A stretch of DNA of 64,000 nt from Symsagittifera roscoffensis (GCF_963678635.1 NC_087070.1:40493831-40557830), one strand, 5' to 3'. Shown: positions 1 to 11,302, counted from the first letter of the stretch. The notes: generated by a model not told the origin, from the letters alone. Numbers and translations are program-made.

Positions 1-9
1 AAACCGTTT

Positions 10-785
10 TTGCCGGAGATAGAACATTTAAAAGGGAAAATAGGCGAGGGAGATTTGGAATTGCTTCGGAAGTTTTTAAATCGGGACGCGGATGTATTTT
101 CAAAACATAAGGCGGATATCGGTTGCTGTAATTTCGTCGAACACGAAATCGAACTTGATGAAGGCGCCGTTTCCCATAGGGAAGGCGCAAGACGAATGAC
201 GCCACATAAATCGGAAGCGTGCTGAGCGGAAATAGAAATGTTGCTCGAATACGACACGATAGAACCCTCGAAATCGCCTTGGGCTTGCGGGGTAGTAATG
301 GCGAAAAAGAAGGGGGTCAGCTTAGGTTTTATTGCGACTTTCGCTACTTGAACGCGGTAACGATAAAAGATGCCTACCCGATACCGAGAATAGACGAGAG
401 CCTCTCTAAAATTGGTGATGTCAAGTTCTTCACCACATTGGACCTGGGTTCTGCCTTCTGGCAGGTCCCTCTGCGGAAGAAGGCTAGAGAAGAGACCGGA
501 TTATCGTGTGAATTGGGGTTTTACCAGAGGAAGAGGATGCCCTTCGGCTTGTGCAACGCAACGGCCATTTTTCAAAGACTGATGGCTCAGACTCTCGGAT
601 CTACTAAGAGCGCACAGAAAAGACCGCATGACAAGCAGCCCGAAAAGGTGGATCGAAAATGGTTCTCCGGACAAAGGAGACCTCGAGGAAGACAGTTATC
701 GCATTCTGAGACAGTATTTTATGCAGAAAGAGGGAAGGTTATAATTGAACAAGGACGGGATTGTGGCTTGCAAGAGAAGAGATGA
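10..785 (+). pseudogene. Element A reverse transcriptase remnant
   Basis: The first 225 bases encode the segment leading into RT (EIEHLKGKIGEG, then ADIGCCNFVEHEIEL). A TGA stop follows at 223-225 and a frameshift at about 316 in a G-run. The next frame reads RT motifs FYCDFRYLNAVTIKDAYPIP, TTLDLGSAFWQVPLR and MPFGLCNATAIFQRLMAQ, which are Ty3/Gypsy RT blocks. After the MAQTL codons at about 590 the sequence jumps to the linker before integrase (in another frame: DKGDLEEDSY). The catalytic YVDD box, thumb and RNase H are absent. This is non-functional; it is identified by comparison with the complete copies at 19600-28401 and 38890-46932. Confidence 0.9.
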
Positions 786-1960
786 AGACAAAGTTCTATA
801 CAAGTATAACTCGATAGTGTTGCCGCAACTCTATCAAACAGAACTCTTATTCAGGTCGCATGATCAGATGGGCCATCAGAGGATCGACAAAGTATATTAG
901 AGGATCCTGAAGCGCTTTGAGTGGCCTGGAAAGAAAAAGGCATGCTAGAAGTGGGTAACAGCATGTCTGTCATGCCAACAGGTCAAGGATCCAAGGAAAT
1001 GGTGATTTCCTTTACAATCGATCGAGTCGTCTGAATTCAACGAGGTGGTGCAGATAGATCACCGGAAGATATGCATGACAGACAGTGGTTTTAATGAAGT
1101 CTTGGTCATGATAGATCACTTCACGAACTATGCAGAGGCCGTGCCCTGCATAACTGCCTAAGCGGAAGAGACGTGCGACCACCTGATCAATACGTGGATA
1201 GCGAGACATGGTTGTCCGATGACGTTCAATCGGATAAAGGAACATCTTTCGTGGGAGAACTTACAAAAGAGCTAATGCGACGTTCGCAGGTGGCTCAGGC
1301 TCACTCCACGACATACCATCCTTAGACGAATGGCTTAGTCGAAAGGCAAAATAGAACAATAGTGTCGATGCAGAGGGTATATTGTTCCAGGTACATGACC
1401 GATTGGGACAGATATCTTTCACAGAAGATGGGAGCTTACAATAGAACGCAACATTCCACCACCGGAGTAAGTCCACATATGATGCTAACCGGGCACGAGA
1501 AGTCTTTGCCCTTGACTTTCTTCTACCCAGAGTATGAGGCTAAGAGGACGTCACCACAGGTCTATGTAAGGGATGTAATAAGACGCCAGCAGGAGTTAAA
1601 CGACTTATGTAGACGAAATACTCAGCAGGCACAGGCAAGGCAGAGGAAAAAATTTGACAAGAAAGCAGCTGTTGCAAAACTTTTTCCTTAGGGGTAGGGG
1701 ACTACTTATGGGTATTTCAGAACGTCATACCAACGAGAGGAACAAAAAAGCTCCTAAAAATGGAGGGGACCCTTCATGATTACGGAGGTACACCAGGAGG
1801 GACGCTTCTATAGACTGAGTACTGGCCGAGCCGCTCATTACGAAAACATTAAGCCACACAATCCATCGACAGAAGACTGATGTATACCTGAAGACATGGA
1901 AGAGGGGGATTATCTAATGTTGTACCCTTCTTGTGAGCTCAATTAGAAGGGCACCAGGGA
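745..1960 (+). pseudogene. Element A integrase remnant
   Basis: Reading across frames shows the integrase of the same family: the HHCC zinc domain (SHDQMGHQ, then a TACLSCQQ-like block), the core with VVQIDH, a damaged second-Asp region near 1225-1240 where one base is lost, then RYMTDWDRYL, HSTTGVSPHMMLTG and LPLTFFYPEYE at 1390-1545, and the C-terminal GPF-like region near 1770. Several in-frame stops (for example near 899, 947, 1160 and 1323) and frameshifts make it a pseudogene. The longest open piece is 1362-1691. Confidence 0.85.
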
Positions 1961-3266
1961 AAAGAACGATTGAAATGAAGTCATAGAGGAAGGAACAAGT
2001 ACACCACTGGACCTGGACCCAAATGAGGTGATTGAAGCAGACGATGAAACTTTACACTACGCAGAGGAGGACTGGCAAGACCCTGAACAAAGGGAAGTTC
2101 CCAAGAATTTGGATTCAGATCTTTCGTTAACGATGCAGACTCGACAGAATGACAGGACAAAATCCAAGAGGAAATATAACCCTTACGGCAACGATTTTGT
2201 AGTGGACAGGTTAGAACTAAAGAAGATAGGGGAAGAAGTAGTGGGTCTAGAAGAAATAACTGTGTCACAGGACATTGACATAGTCGATGATCACGACGAT
2301 GAGTGGGTCGATGACCGGTCAAGACCCGAGGTAGAATTCGACGACGAGCAATCGTACGAACAATAGTTGACAAATCTGCGTGTCTTGGAATGGCTGAACG
2401 AAATGACGTCGGACCCAAAGGAGACCAGTGTCACAATTCAAGATGTAGATCGTGAAAGCATGAACATCAGGAAAACCTAACGAGAAGATCCTTCCTGGGC
2501 TGCCCAGGGGGGGGGCGAATACCCATTCCGGCTTCCAATCTCGACTTGATACCCGGTATGCGATCGACGGGGACGTCGATGGATTTTTTTTGTTCGGGGA
2601 GTGGGGGTAGGATTTACCCACACTGAAAATTTATTAATAAAAAAATTAGGAATAGCAAGAGGGACAGGAGATTTAGAAGCGAAAACAGGCGAGGACCCTA
2701 AGAAACCGGACATAGGGAGGGTAGTTGAGTCATATTTTAACTTACCAAATGATGATTCAAGTAGCTTAATACTAACGGACAACGATTCCATACTCACAAA
2801 TACAACTTGTGCGATAGCAATCACAGCAGACATGAGTTTTAGGATAGCGTTAGCAGCAGATTTCAAAAACATATAAAAACATATAAAAACTCAATATAAA
2901 AATATAGAGTTCCTTTGGAACCAAAGACCAGGAATAGGGGGCGTAGCAGCCTTGCCTCCGGCGGTGTCACAGATACCGGGAAAATACCTTTGTTTCTTAG
3001 TGACACGGGCGACGGAGAAGCGGCACGTGGACCCGGAAAACCTAGTCTTGTCCTTGACGAGATTGAGAGACTTCCTCGTGGAAAGGGATGTGAAGGAGCT
3101 TTCGCTTCCAGTGTACGATCCGAACAGAGGACGAATGCATCCTCGGGAACTGTACGCGCTCATACACGTAATCTTCTCTGGTACTAAAATACAAGTATAC
3201 TTACATAAGAAATATTACTTAAATATAGGCTGCGTTAAGGTGATATGCAAGAGGGTGTCAGACTAA
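1961..3266 (+). pseudogene. Element A acidic tail and macrodomain-like C-terminus
   Basis: The open stretch 2028-2366 is an acidic linker (DDETLHYAEEDWQDPEQ, KYNPYGNDFVVDRL) equal to that in C. The segment with GVGFTHTENLLIKKL starts near 2600, followed by the macrodomain-like domain split over two frames: 2601-2876 (ILTDNDSILTNTTCAIAITA) and 2952-3266 (GKYLCFLVTRA, YDPNRGRMHPRELYALIHV, YLHKKYYLNI). A short repeat insertion near 2872-2890 and frameshifts break it. Conservation of this domain in A, B and C shows that it is a normal part of the polyprotein and not a chance extension. Confidence 0.8.
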
Positions 3267-3638
3267 AGTATGTGTAGTGTGTGATATGTGTGTTTTGTTA
3301 TGTTATGTGTTATGTTTTTAAGATCCTGGGTAAAAAGGAGTTAATGATCACGAACAACTGAATGACGATCTTAGGAATAGATCCAGAGTTTGGACTGTCC
3401 AATCTTAGATCGAATTCCAAAATTTTAGAGACCGATTGATTTTAATAAATTTTAGGATCAAAATCTTTTTATTTGACTGTTTTAAACAAATTTCAACGAG
3501 AAGTTAAGGTGAAACGGACAAGTGTGATACTCGTGACCTCTTTTGTAGATCCTGATTGATCGTTTAAATACTCACTTGAGTCAAATCATTAAATCAAATT
3601 GAATTGAACCCGAAAAAAGAATAGATAACTTCAACTTG
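3267..3638 (+). other. Element A pol-ORF3 spacer
   Basis: No gene is seen here. The start is rich in TG and TTATG steps (3268-3320), like the TA/CA-rich spacer of Element C at 38535-38889 read in the other orientation. Element B has only 40 bases at the same place. Confidence 0.5.
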
Positions 3639-4322
3639 GATGAATTGATGGACCTGGCAGAGGCATATGTAGGACCGATGGTAGATGCGATCTATCGTCG
3701 GCTAATGGATTGAGACTTCGCTCTGGAGGACCCAGAGGTAGCCATGTTGCTGACCGCCCTGATAATTATCTTGGGGCATGACAACCGTGGGGACCGCCCC
3801 ATGGAAGTCCTATTGATGGCAGCATACGGAGAGAGGGGAGTACTAGACCGCCCGAACGTGAGAGTGATGAGGTGGAGAAACAGGGCTCTCTCAGGGAGTG
3901 AATTGGCGAACTAGCCTGGACTGGGAAGTTCTAGGACTTACCAACCAGGTGAGATGCCTTTGCCCTCCAAGCCCTAGCCTGGGTTGAGGAAAATGCATCA
4001 AGAGATGAACAGCGAGGCTGCCTCTTCTACTTCACCACTGAGAATAGCTGTGCCACCAAAGAGGGCAAGAGTAAAACAGGGGGTTCAAACGAACCAAATC
4101 ATGCAAGATCTAGATGGGATGAAAGATGAGCTGGAGAGGACCAGAAAAGAGCTGGATGAAATGACTAAGACCATGCTCTCAACGGAGGAAGACAGAGACA
4201 TGTGGAAGAGATTGTTTGAAGACTGCAACACAAAGCAGAGTGAAGAAATTGAACGCTTGAGGCGGGACTACAAGGAGCAATCGGAACGGTTGGCATTGAC
4301 AACAGCCGTGGAAAAACATCTA
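3639..4322 (+). pseudogene. Element A ORF3 N-terminus (coiled coil)
   Basis: A single frame beginning at or before 3639 reads ELMDLAEAYVGPMVDAIY, AMLLTALIIILG and then, after three in-frame stops (near 3709, 3912 and 3976), the open stretch 3984-4361. The latter has a basic PPKRARVKQG run followed by a heptad-rich segment (MKDELERTRKELDEMTK, RLFEDCNTKQSEEIERLRRD) that should form a coiled coil. The same coiled coil occurs inverted at 8501-8731 in Element D, where the protein continues into an SGNH module. Here the protein is cut at 4322 by an LTR. The first part (3639-3975) has no counterpart in D, which is truncated. Confidence 0.75.
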
Positions 4323-4665
4323 TGTAACATTCGCCCGGAAGTACATATCGACGGAAAATAAAGCTAAGCTATAAAACGACTGGCCAGCGTCTAAACTAAG
4401 CTCTACATGCTTTTCACCGTCTCTACCAAAGCCAGTTCTTTTGTGGTCTTTCTAACTTCGGGTCGACAAAAGTGTTACTGCTTTCGGCTTCGGTCAAAAC
4501 ACTCAAACTAAAAATTTAAATCACCAGAATTTTCTAGCCTTCCCAGTTTAACTAATCGTTCCAATAACACTGTTAATCCTTCAAAACTGCTAATTCGGAA
4601 GGTTAGCGGCTAACAGCTCGAAATTGCCGAATCTGCATTTTCGTCCATTCTGGTCGACTGTCACA
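4323..4665 (-). repeat. LTR of Element D (343 bp)
   Basis: In element sense (minus strand) it begins TGTGAC and ends TGTTACA, the TG...CA ends of an LTR. The outer end TGTAACATTCGCCC (plus strand) is shared with the Element C LTRs. The other end is followed by the ACTCCCCGGAC motif found next to all three LTR families here. It is much shorter than the LTRs of B (888) and C (876-882). It abuts Element A ORF3 directly. Confidence 0.75.
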
Positions 4666-4678
4666 TACTCCCCGGACA
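4666..4678 (-). promoter_or_regulatory. Putative polypurine tract of Element D
   Basis: On the minus strand GTCCGGGGAGTA lies immediately before the LTR start, the position of the plus-strand primer in LTR elements. The same sequence precedes the LTRs of B (15931-15942) and C (35169-35180). Confidence 0.5.
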
Positions 4679-5495
4679 GCCCGGTCAATGTCCCCATTGA
4701 ATCTCGCAATGTTCGTAAAATTGGTACAGTGTCATCGAACTGAATTTACAAAATGCACGAAATTACTCTTATCCACGTCATATCGACTCACTGCAGAATA
4801 TAAATGGCATCATACTACACTACTATAGCCTTCCAAATTCTTTCACTAATCTGCAATTTCGAGGATATGACTTAAGATAAAACATTTTTTCTGACTTCCA
4901 ATGTCAATGCCCTGATTCAAAACTTTTTCTCCTAGGTTTTAAAAGGTTTTAGTTTGCAGGAAAGTCCTTCCAACCAACAATCTAAAATTATCCTACTATG
5001 CTTCTTCCTTTCGGATATTTTAGTTGTTATTGATCCTGAATATTAAAACTAAGGAACTCTGTGGTAAGAAAGAACAATGATACAATCTGCCTCTTCGAGA
5101 GATTACTCAAGCCTTTCATGTCACCACATATTTAAATATACTCTTTGCTCAAGCCTTTCTAAATGATATTAAGTGTCTCTAAAGCCACTAACTAAAATCA
5201 AAATACAAATTTATAAATGTAACAAATTCTTTAATGTTCAAAGCTCAACTAAATGTTTTCTTTCAGTTTTCAATTACAACTTTGTTGCTTAGTTTTTCAC
5301 TTGAGTTTTTGTCACACACATAGTTCTGAGTTTTAACTTCTTCTCTTTCGTCACATCTTTGTTTCCTCTTTTTTTCGTCGTTTAGAAGTTCTAAAACTTC
5401 TAATTTCTTCTAATTTTCTTTGCATCTTGTTTTCCGGCCATTTTTCAATGATCCATCTCCTCCTCCTGCGACATTGACTCTGCATTTTCAGTTTC
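4679..5495 (-). other. Element D 3' untranslated region
   Basis: About 800 bases, AT-rich, no convincing gene on either strand. It lies between the end of ORF3 and the LTR, as in B and C. The stretch TATTAAAACTAAG...CTCTGTGG at 5040-5065 recurs at 35543-35567 in the 3' UTR of C, which supports its assignment. Confidence 0.6.
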
Positions 5496-8400
5496 TTACA
5501 ACACATCGTTAGCTATTCTGACGCTGTTGGAAGCAGTCCTCCAACTTTTCTGCTCTTCTACCTTTTGCTTACAACAAGGTAGGGGATCCACGTTAGATTC
5601 TCTGATCCTGCAGAAGCTATTGTGAAGGCAAAACGCCACGTTTATCTCCATATCTTCCTTCAACATCTCTTCTTTCTCCCTTCCATTACGTTCACTTGTC
5701 CTAGAAGTTCTCTTCACAGCGGTGGTCACTGCGTTCCGATGAGTCACGAAAGCTCACTTGAAAGATCCTGCCCCAATATCCAGCTGATACACACTGTACA
5801 CTCTGCCGTGTTTCGACATATGCTTCTTGACATACTCGTACAACCATGCAGTCATGTTGCCTCTAAACCATGGCATCAGTCGTCTTCTTGCCCATATCTT
5901 TTTTTACTTCCATCGGAATGTTCAGAATCTTGCACGTTGTCTCAAAAAGATCTAAATCTTTTAGACAATCCAATTTCCGCAACTGTTCTCTCGTTGGTGC
6001 CTCCTGTCAGTTGTTCTCCTTCGCATGAGCTTCCAGCCATCGTATCGCCATCATATCTCCCACTATCACGATTGTTATGGGCCGTGATGAGTCTGGTAAA
6101 CCCATGGAGAGCAGCTCTCCAGAGTCCCAGATCAACACCAGATTACTACGTTCGGGGTACCACCATGTTTGCAGCAAGCAATGGCAAGGAAACTCGTCAT
6201 GTGTCAGCATGATGCTCCTCCAGTTACGCTTCCCGAAGCTTCCAGTAGTGGTTCCACTTCCACCATCACTCGCTGGACTTCATCATTCTCATCTACTGTA
6301 TTGTAATCCGTAACGGTTGATCTCTCTGTTTTTGTCTTTCAAAGTCACTGAAGTTCCCACTGACGTATCCCATGAACTTCTTTCCCAGTATCGATTCCAA
6401 CTCCTCCTTAGTTCTCTCTGGAACTGCTGAGAACATTTTGCACAGTAACTCGTTAGACTTTTCCGACATTATCGCTATTCTTACACACTTTGGCACTGAG
6501 AAGGCTTGATCAACGATCGTTCTCGTACTTCTTACATCCACAGCTACGAAGTGCTCTGGGTATCTGCTCTTCGACATTGGAGCTTATGTCGATCCCACCA
6601 AATCTCGCACTCCTTATGATCTGCGATAAGTTTCATTGTGTCTGATGTTCATTTCCGCCTCGATCTCTTCTCTCCACTTTCCTATGTGCTTTTGCTCAGT
6701 CTGCAAAACTCCTGAAAACACTTGTACACTGATGGCCGTGACCATCTCATGTTTCTGTTCTAGATTCAATAGTGACTCTAAAGAACCAAACATACTGTAG
6801 AATCCTAGTGCAGTCACCAGCTTCACCTCGGTTCCTCCATGACAATCTGCAATCAATTTCGTTTCCGTTCTTACTTTCATCACAATGTTCCCAAACAAAA
6901 TTGTCAACTGCTTGTAATGTTTCTCCAGGGTTTTCACGCAATCTAGACTTCCACAAATGTGACCTTCCAGTATACAGACTTCTGCCAGACAGCTACCAGG
7001 TTTAACTCAGTCTTCTGGTCTCCAGCAAGGCAACTCCACTTTGTCTTCCCCGTTGGTCTTAGAGGCTGTTGTCATCACAACATATATGATATTAAGATCA
7101 CGCAGGTTTTAGTCTGCATTTAGTTCCCTCTGCTAATCTTGTGTTGCCTGTACTATCGAACCAGCGTTGGAACTAGGACACCACGATGGTCTCATTAGTT
7201 CCCGCACTACCATCAAGCTCGATCTCAGTAATTCATCTGAGAATCCCAATCCAAACTCCACTCGTTTGTCGGATTCTGGCACGGAAGGCGCAGCAACTTT
7301 TTTTCTGAGACTAGTCCCAGCTTCCAAGCGTGTTTCCAGGTTAGGAGGCACAAAGGTGGTAATTGTCGGTTCGTTTGATGCTCCCTCTTCCTTCAGCAAT
7401 CCCGTGTCAAAGAGTTCTACTTCCAATTCATCCAATCGCTCTTGGAAGAATCTGTTCAACCAAGCCTGTCCTTCTATGCTATCAAAGTGGATGCCGTCAG
7501 TAGTCAGCCTGGCTTGATCCATAGCCCTCAGCTCAAGTTCGATATCCATAAGGATCATCCTTTCGGTATTCCGACTTGCAAGATTCCTTAGGATGTTGTT
7601 TCACCTGATTAATCCTTCGTTGTGCCTTCTTCCTGCTGCAGTCAATGTCCTCGTGTTCATTGGCATAGTGCAAAAGGTAAATACCTCGCAGTTGAACTTC
7701 TGCCAGAGAGTAGTAAACAAGCACACCATCATTGATTCCCATAGTGCTTCTTCCTCATCTGAGCTTCTCGAGATGTTATTTGTCCCCACCAGGATCATCA
7801 GACTAGGGATTCTCCCTGGGTTCATCAACTCCACCATCCGAAATAACTGGGCTATCATCGCGCCTCCGAAAGCCATCACAGGGGTGATCCAGGAGGTCCT
7901 CAAGTTTGAGAGCACTCTGACCAAGCTGTCTCCCAGTATCAGATGTGATGTCCCCAGTGGTGGTTGCTGCAAGTTTACTGCCGGGTTCCAGGTCGCTCGA
8001 TTGATGCAAGCTTTCGGAGCCGCCTCCGGAACTCCTGTGAAGTTATACTTCAACTGATTATTCTTTTGTACATCTATTACCCGGGACACTTTCTTCGACG
8101 GCATCTTTCGTATCTTCCTGTCTGGGACTTTTGAGCTCCCCATTGGTTGCATTGTATCGCTAACTCCCCTATTGGTCATTACTTCTTGGGAGAGCTGTAC
8201 TCTGCCCGTATCGTCGACCGTTCCATAGGGTGCAGTCACCCCGGAACCTGGCGCATTCGTGTTGGCCACTAGTCGTCCAGCTGTCTCTATGAGCTTCCTC
8301 ATCGTCTGCTCCGCGACTGGGTCACCTAAGGTATCACTCGGGTCCGGGATTGTCACTCGACCAGTTGCAGTTGGGAGTCGCGTTTCTGCCGTTTGACTCA

Positions 8401-8756
8401 TTTCTCGAGGCGTCAAGAGCTCCATCGGGGACTGCCCACGAGGAATACTCCTTGCAGGTATCACTTTTTCCACGGCTGTTGTCAGTGCCAACCACTCCGT
8501 TCACTCCTTGTAGTCCCGCCTCAAGCGTTCAATTTCTTCACCCTGCTTTTTGTTGCAGTCTTCAAACAATCCCTTGCACATGTCTCTGTCTTCCTCCGTA
8601 GTGAGCATGGTCTTACTCATTTCATCCAGGTCCTTTCTGGTCCTCTCCAGCTCATCTTTCATCCCATCTAGATCTTGCATGATTTGGTTTGTTTGAACCC
8701 CCTGTTCTACTCTCGCCCTCTTTGGTGGCACAGCAATTCTCAGTGGTGAACTAGAC
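5496..8756 (-). pseudogene. Element D ORF3 (SGNH-containing form), broken
   Basis: Minus-strand pieces in order: coiled coil (8731-8501), a TGA stop, then a Pro/Ser/Thr-rich linker and SGNH module (8491-7440), then the ORF3 core shared with B and C (RPSWCP near 7170; PGSCLAE and HICGSLDC near 6950-7000; LVTALGFYSM near 6800; SVPKCVRIAIMS near 6500; HDEFPCHCLLQT near 6190; MTHRNAVTTAVKR at 5747). At least five frameshifts or stops separate the pieces. The core matches B and C block by block, so this is the same family with an added N-terminal half. The N-terminal end is cut at 8756 against an LTR fragment. The function of the core is unknown; the protein is dead in this copy. Confidence 0.8.
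7440..7980 (-). pseudogene. SGNH/GDSL-hydrolase module inside Element D ORF3
   Basis: Visible blocks on the minus strand are HLILGDSLVRVL (block I with the nucleophile Ser, near 7923-7945), MAFGGAMIAQL (block II Gly, near 7860), MILVGTNNISR (block III Asn, near 7780) and, after a frameshift near 7560-7600, TTDGIHFDSIEGQAWLNRFF (block V Asp-x-x-His, near 7450-7505). The order and spacing fit a small SGNH esterase/lipase-like fold of about 160 residues. Such domains are known in ORF1 proteins of CR1-like non-LTR retrotransposons. Here it sits upstream of a Gypsy ORF3 core. The catalytic residues are all present, but the frame is broken. Confidence 0.75.
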
Positions 8757-8765
8757 GAGGCAAAT

Positions 8766-8893
8766 CAAGTAGAGCTTAGTTTAGACGCTGGCCAGTCGTT
8801 TTATAGCTTAGCTTCATTTACCGTCGATATGTATTTCTGGGCGAATGTTACACCTATTAACGACTGGCCGGCGTCAGTTACCTAAATTCTACT
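8766..8893 (+). repeat. LTR fragments, inverted relative to 4323-4406
   Basis: Bases 8769-8852 are the reverse complement of 4323-4406 with few differences and end in GTTACA, the LTR 3' end in plus sense. Bases 8853-8893 (CCTATTAACGACTGG... onward) match an internal stretch of the Element C LTR at about 34337. Two different LTR pieces are therefore joined here, and Element D is flanked by LTR pieces in opposite orientation. Confidence 0.7.
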
Positions 8894-9608
8894 GAATTTC
8901 AAAGAGGAAGAGAAGAGCGGAGCTGGTCAACGAATAACAGGCACTGCCCCAGGACGTCCAGCTGGAGCTAAAGTCTTCGCGGATTGTGTTCGAACACCAA
9001 GACAACCTTCCAGCTGTTTTGTCCAAGCTTCGTTCAAACACGAAAAAGAAATCTCAAACGAGAAGGAGCTCAGAGAAAAGAAAACTGATGAACAGAGGCC
9101 AGGAAACTGTTGGTCCAACTGATGAGGAGGCTTCAACGGAGAGGGTGAGTTAGAGTTGTGTTATTTGTGTTGCTTTGTGTCACGTGAGTTTTATTCCTCG
9201 TGGCCTGCAAACCAAAGAGCACAGTTGCACTCCCACCTCCAATCTTGATTTGGACTTTAAAACACAAACTCATTTGGAAATTAGTCCGTGATTATGTGTC
9301 AATATAAGTTAAATCTATAAACTGTCACCAACGTGTTAAAATTTTGAGAATTTGTCTAGAAAACGGCATTATACTTGATTTTTTGAGGTTCAAGGTACCG
9401 GAAATTGGGGTGTTTTCGAACCATGCGCTACAGAGTTTTCAGACTAAACTTCTAAAAACGGAGATAAACAAGGCTAGGACAGTGAAGTCAAAATAGAAAA
9501 GGCGAGAAGCGCAGTACAGAGGGGTGTAGATGAGTAGTTTTGGCCTTCGGTAATTAAATACTTAAGTCTTAGGAGACAAAGACAAACAACAATAGTCAAA
9601 AAGACCCA
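8894..9608. other. Unassigned non-coding stretch
   Basis: No supported gene. A purine-rich start (8897-9070) resembles coding sequence, but no domain is recognised and the frames are short. The remainder is AT-rich. Confidence 0.4.
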
Positions 9609-11040
9609 TCAGAAGAAGCTAATGAAACTATCAGAAAGGCAAGACCGACCTCTAGGGAAGCAAGGTGAGGGTTCAGTAAGAGCTCTTGTTGATGTTGAAT
9701 TACTAAATTGGGTACAACAAGTCTTGGCATTAGGGCCGAAACATCCCATCAGGGATAAATTGGATGAGACACTTTTTCTCGCCGACAATGACATCTTTCG
9801 ATTGGATCTCAAAAATTGTAAAGTCCTCGGGGAGGCCCTTCGTGAGATCGAAGCTGTGGCAAAAGCCTATGCTAAAAGGATGAAACAAAAACCATCTAAC
9901 AAAGGCGTTGAGAAAGCGCGAAAGTATCTGAAGAGTAATGGATTAGTTGCGGTACCGTATGACAAAGGCGTGGGTTTTTGTGTAATCAGGAAGGAAACCA
10001 ACGAAAACAAGTTGTCGGATACATTAGATTCAAGTCAATTCAGCAAAAGTAAAAGAACAAGTGATATGATTGTTTTGAAGATAGAAAGAGACATCAATAA
10101 GGAGTTGTTGGCTATGAGGAAAATTGTCGAACTAAGTGAGAATCTCTACACAAGGATGAGGTCCACTGGGGGCAGCCCGCCAGGCTTTTTGGTTGGCGAA
10201 AGTGCATAAAGTGAATACCCCATTACAACCTGTCCTCTCCTTGCTTGATACCTCTTATAATAACTTGAACAAAGTTTTTTCAAATTTTTTCGAAAAATTT
10301 GAGGGCGCAAACATCGAAACCAACTCACTAGATGCGAGAGAAATCTTACAGAGCACTAATCTTGAGCACAATGAAAATTTGATATCTCTAGATGTGAAGA
10401 ATTTGTTCCACTGAAAGAAGCAATAGACATAGCTCTGAGAAAACTGTATGAGCAAGATGAACAACCACCAATTGCTACGAAAACCATGAAGAGACTGTTG
10501 AACTTGGCAGTTAGTAAAGTCCATTTCAAGTGCAATGAAAGATGGTACGTTCAAAAAGATGGTTTGGCAATGGGGGCATCTCCTGCCGTTTTTTTAAGCA
10601 AATATTTGGCTGAAGCAGTACGAAACTGCACTATCGAGGGATAATCCCAAAATGTTTTTGCCCGAGAAAGATCTCAACGGAATTTGTCCCGAGTGCAATA
10701 AGAAACTCACGTACAAGTCAAAAGGTGTAGACTGTGAATGCTGTTTGAACTGGTATCACGTAAAATGCGGTGATATATCAGATGATGAGTATTGAAACAT
10801 AAATTAAACCGTCTGGAACTGTAGGAAATGTATCGCAATAAGAGAGAAAAATAACGCAGTGCAGCAAGCTAAATTATTTCTCCGTTACGCTGACGATATA
10901 GTGAGAACAGTGAAGGCTGATCCTGAAAAAATGCTTCGGGCTGCAAAATTATTACATCAAAATTCACAGTTCACAATAGAGACACCAAACACAAACGGAA
11001 AATTTGGCATTTTTGGATTTGAAAATTAGTATTGACAAAA
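9609..11040 (+). pseudogene. Penelope-like element reverse transcriptase fragment
   Basis: The frame from 9622 reads a Penelope-type N-terminal region (DETLFLADNDIFRLDL), then AVPYDKGVGFCVIRK as the first RT block. A frameshift at about 10200 leads to KVHKVNTPLQPVLS, then LISLDVKNLF (motif A), YVQKDGLAMGASPAVFLSKY (motif B) and LFLRYADDI (motif C, catalytic Asp pair) at about 10875-10900. Between motifs B and C lies a PHD-type zinc finger. Frameshifts near 10200, 10410 and 10645 and stops near 10793-10806 make it a pseudogene. No GIY-YIG endonuclease is seen; the sequence after motif C runs into the assembly gap. RT block order and the Y[AV]DD box support the family; the clade within Penelope-like elements is not certain. 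Confidence 0.7.
10675..10850 (+). pseudogene. PHD-finger insertion inside the Penelope-like RT
   Basis: The reading shows GICPECNKKL, then DCECCLNWYHVKCGD, and after two stops VWNCRKCIAI. The Cys and His spacing (CxxC, CxxC, HxxC, CxxC) is the C4HC3 pattern of a PHD finger. It sits between RT motif B and the YADD box. The two stops near 10793 and 10806 are inside the finger. Confidence 0.7.
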
Positions 11041-11102
11041 GCAGGAAATTAACTGTGGGTGGTATCAAAAATCAACAGGTACCATACTAAATTTGCCCCC
11101 TT

Positions 11103-11302
11103 NNNNNNNNNNNNNNNNNNNNNNNNNNNNNNNNNNNNNNNNNNNNNNNNNNNNNNNNNNNNNNNNNNNNNNNNNNNNNNNNNNNNNNNNNNNNNNNNNN
11201 NNNNNNNNNNNNNNNNNNNNNNNNNNNNNNNNNNNNNNNNNNNNNNNNNNNNNNNNNNNNNNNNNNNNNNNNNNNNNNNNNNNNNNNNNNNNNNNNNNNN
11301 NN
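11103..11302. other. Assembly gap, 200 N
   Basis: Exactly 200 undetermined bases, which looks like a fixed-size scaffold gap. Sequence on either side may not be truly adjacent at this distance. Confidence 0.99.

Larger units (their letters stand above)
1..4322 (+). mobile_element. Element A: decayed, 5'-truncated Ty3/Gypsy retrotransposon
   Basis: This is a retrotransposon remnant on the plus strand that enters the window already inside pol. Translated pieces match Elements B and C in the same order: connection to RT, RT fingers, integrase, acidic tail, macrodomain-like segment and the N-terminus of ORF3. The RNase H, the YVDD box and most of the following linker are deleted at about 597-602, where RT sequence runs straight into the linker before integrase. 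Many stops and frameshifts follow. The copy ends at 4322 against the LTR of Element D, which points the other way. Its ORF3 start resembles D more than B, so A and D probably belong to one subfamily. Confidence 0.9.

Noticed and set aside
2460-2600. Chromodomain after integrase in the Gypsy elements
   Set aside because: The segment after the GPF module is acidic and disordered, with no aromatic cage pattern; the folded domain further on fits a macrodomain.
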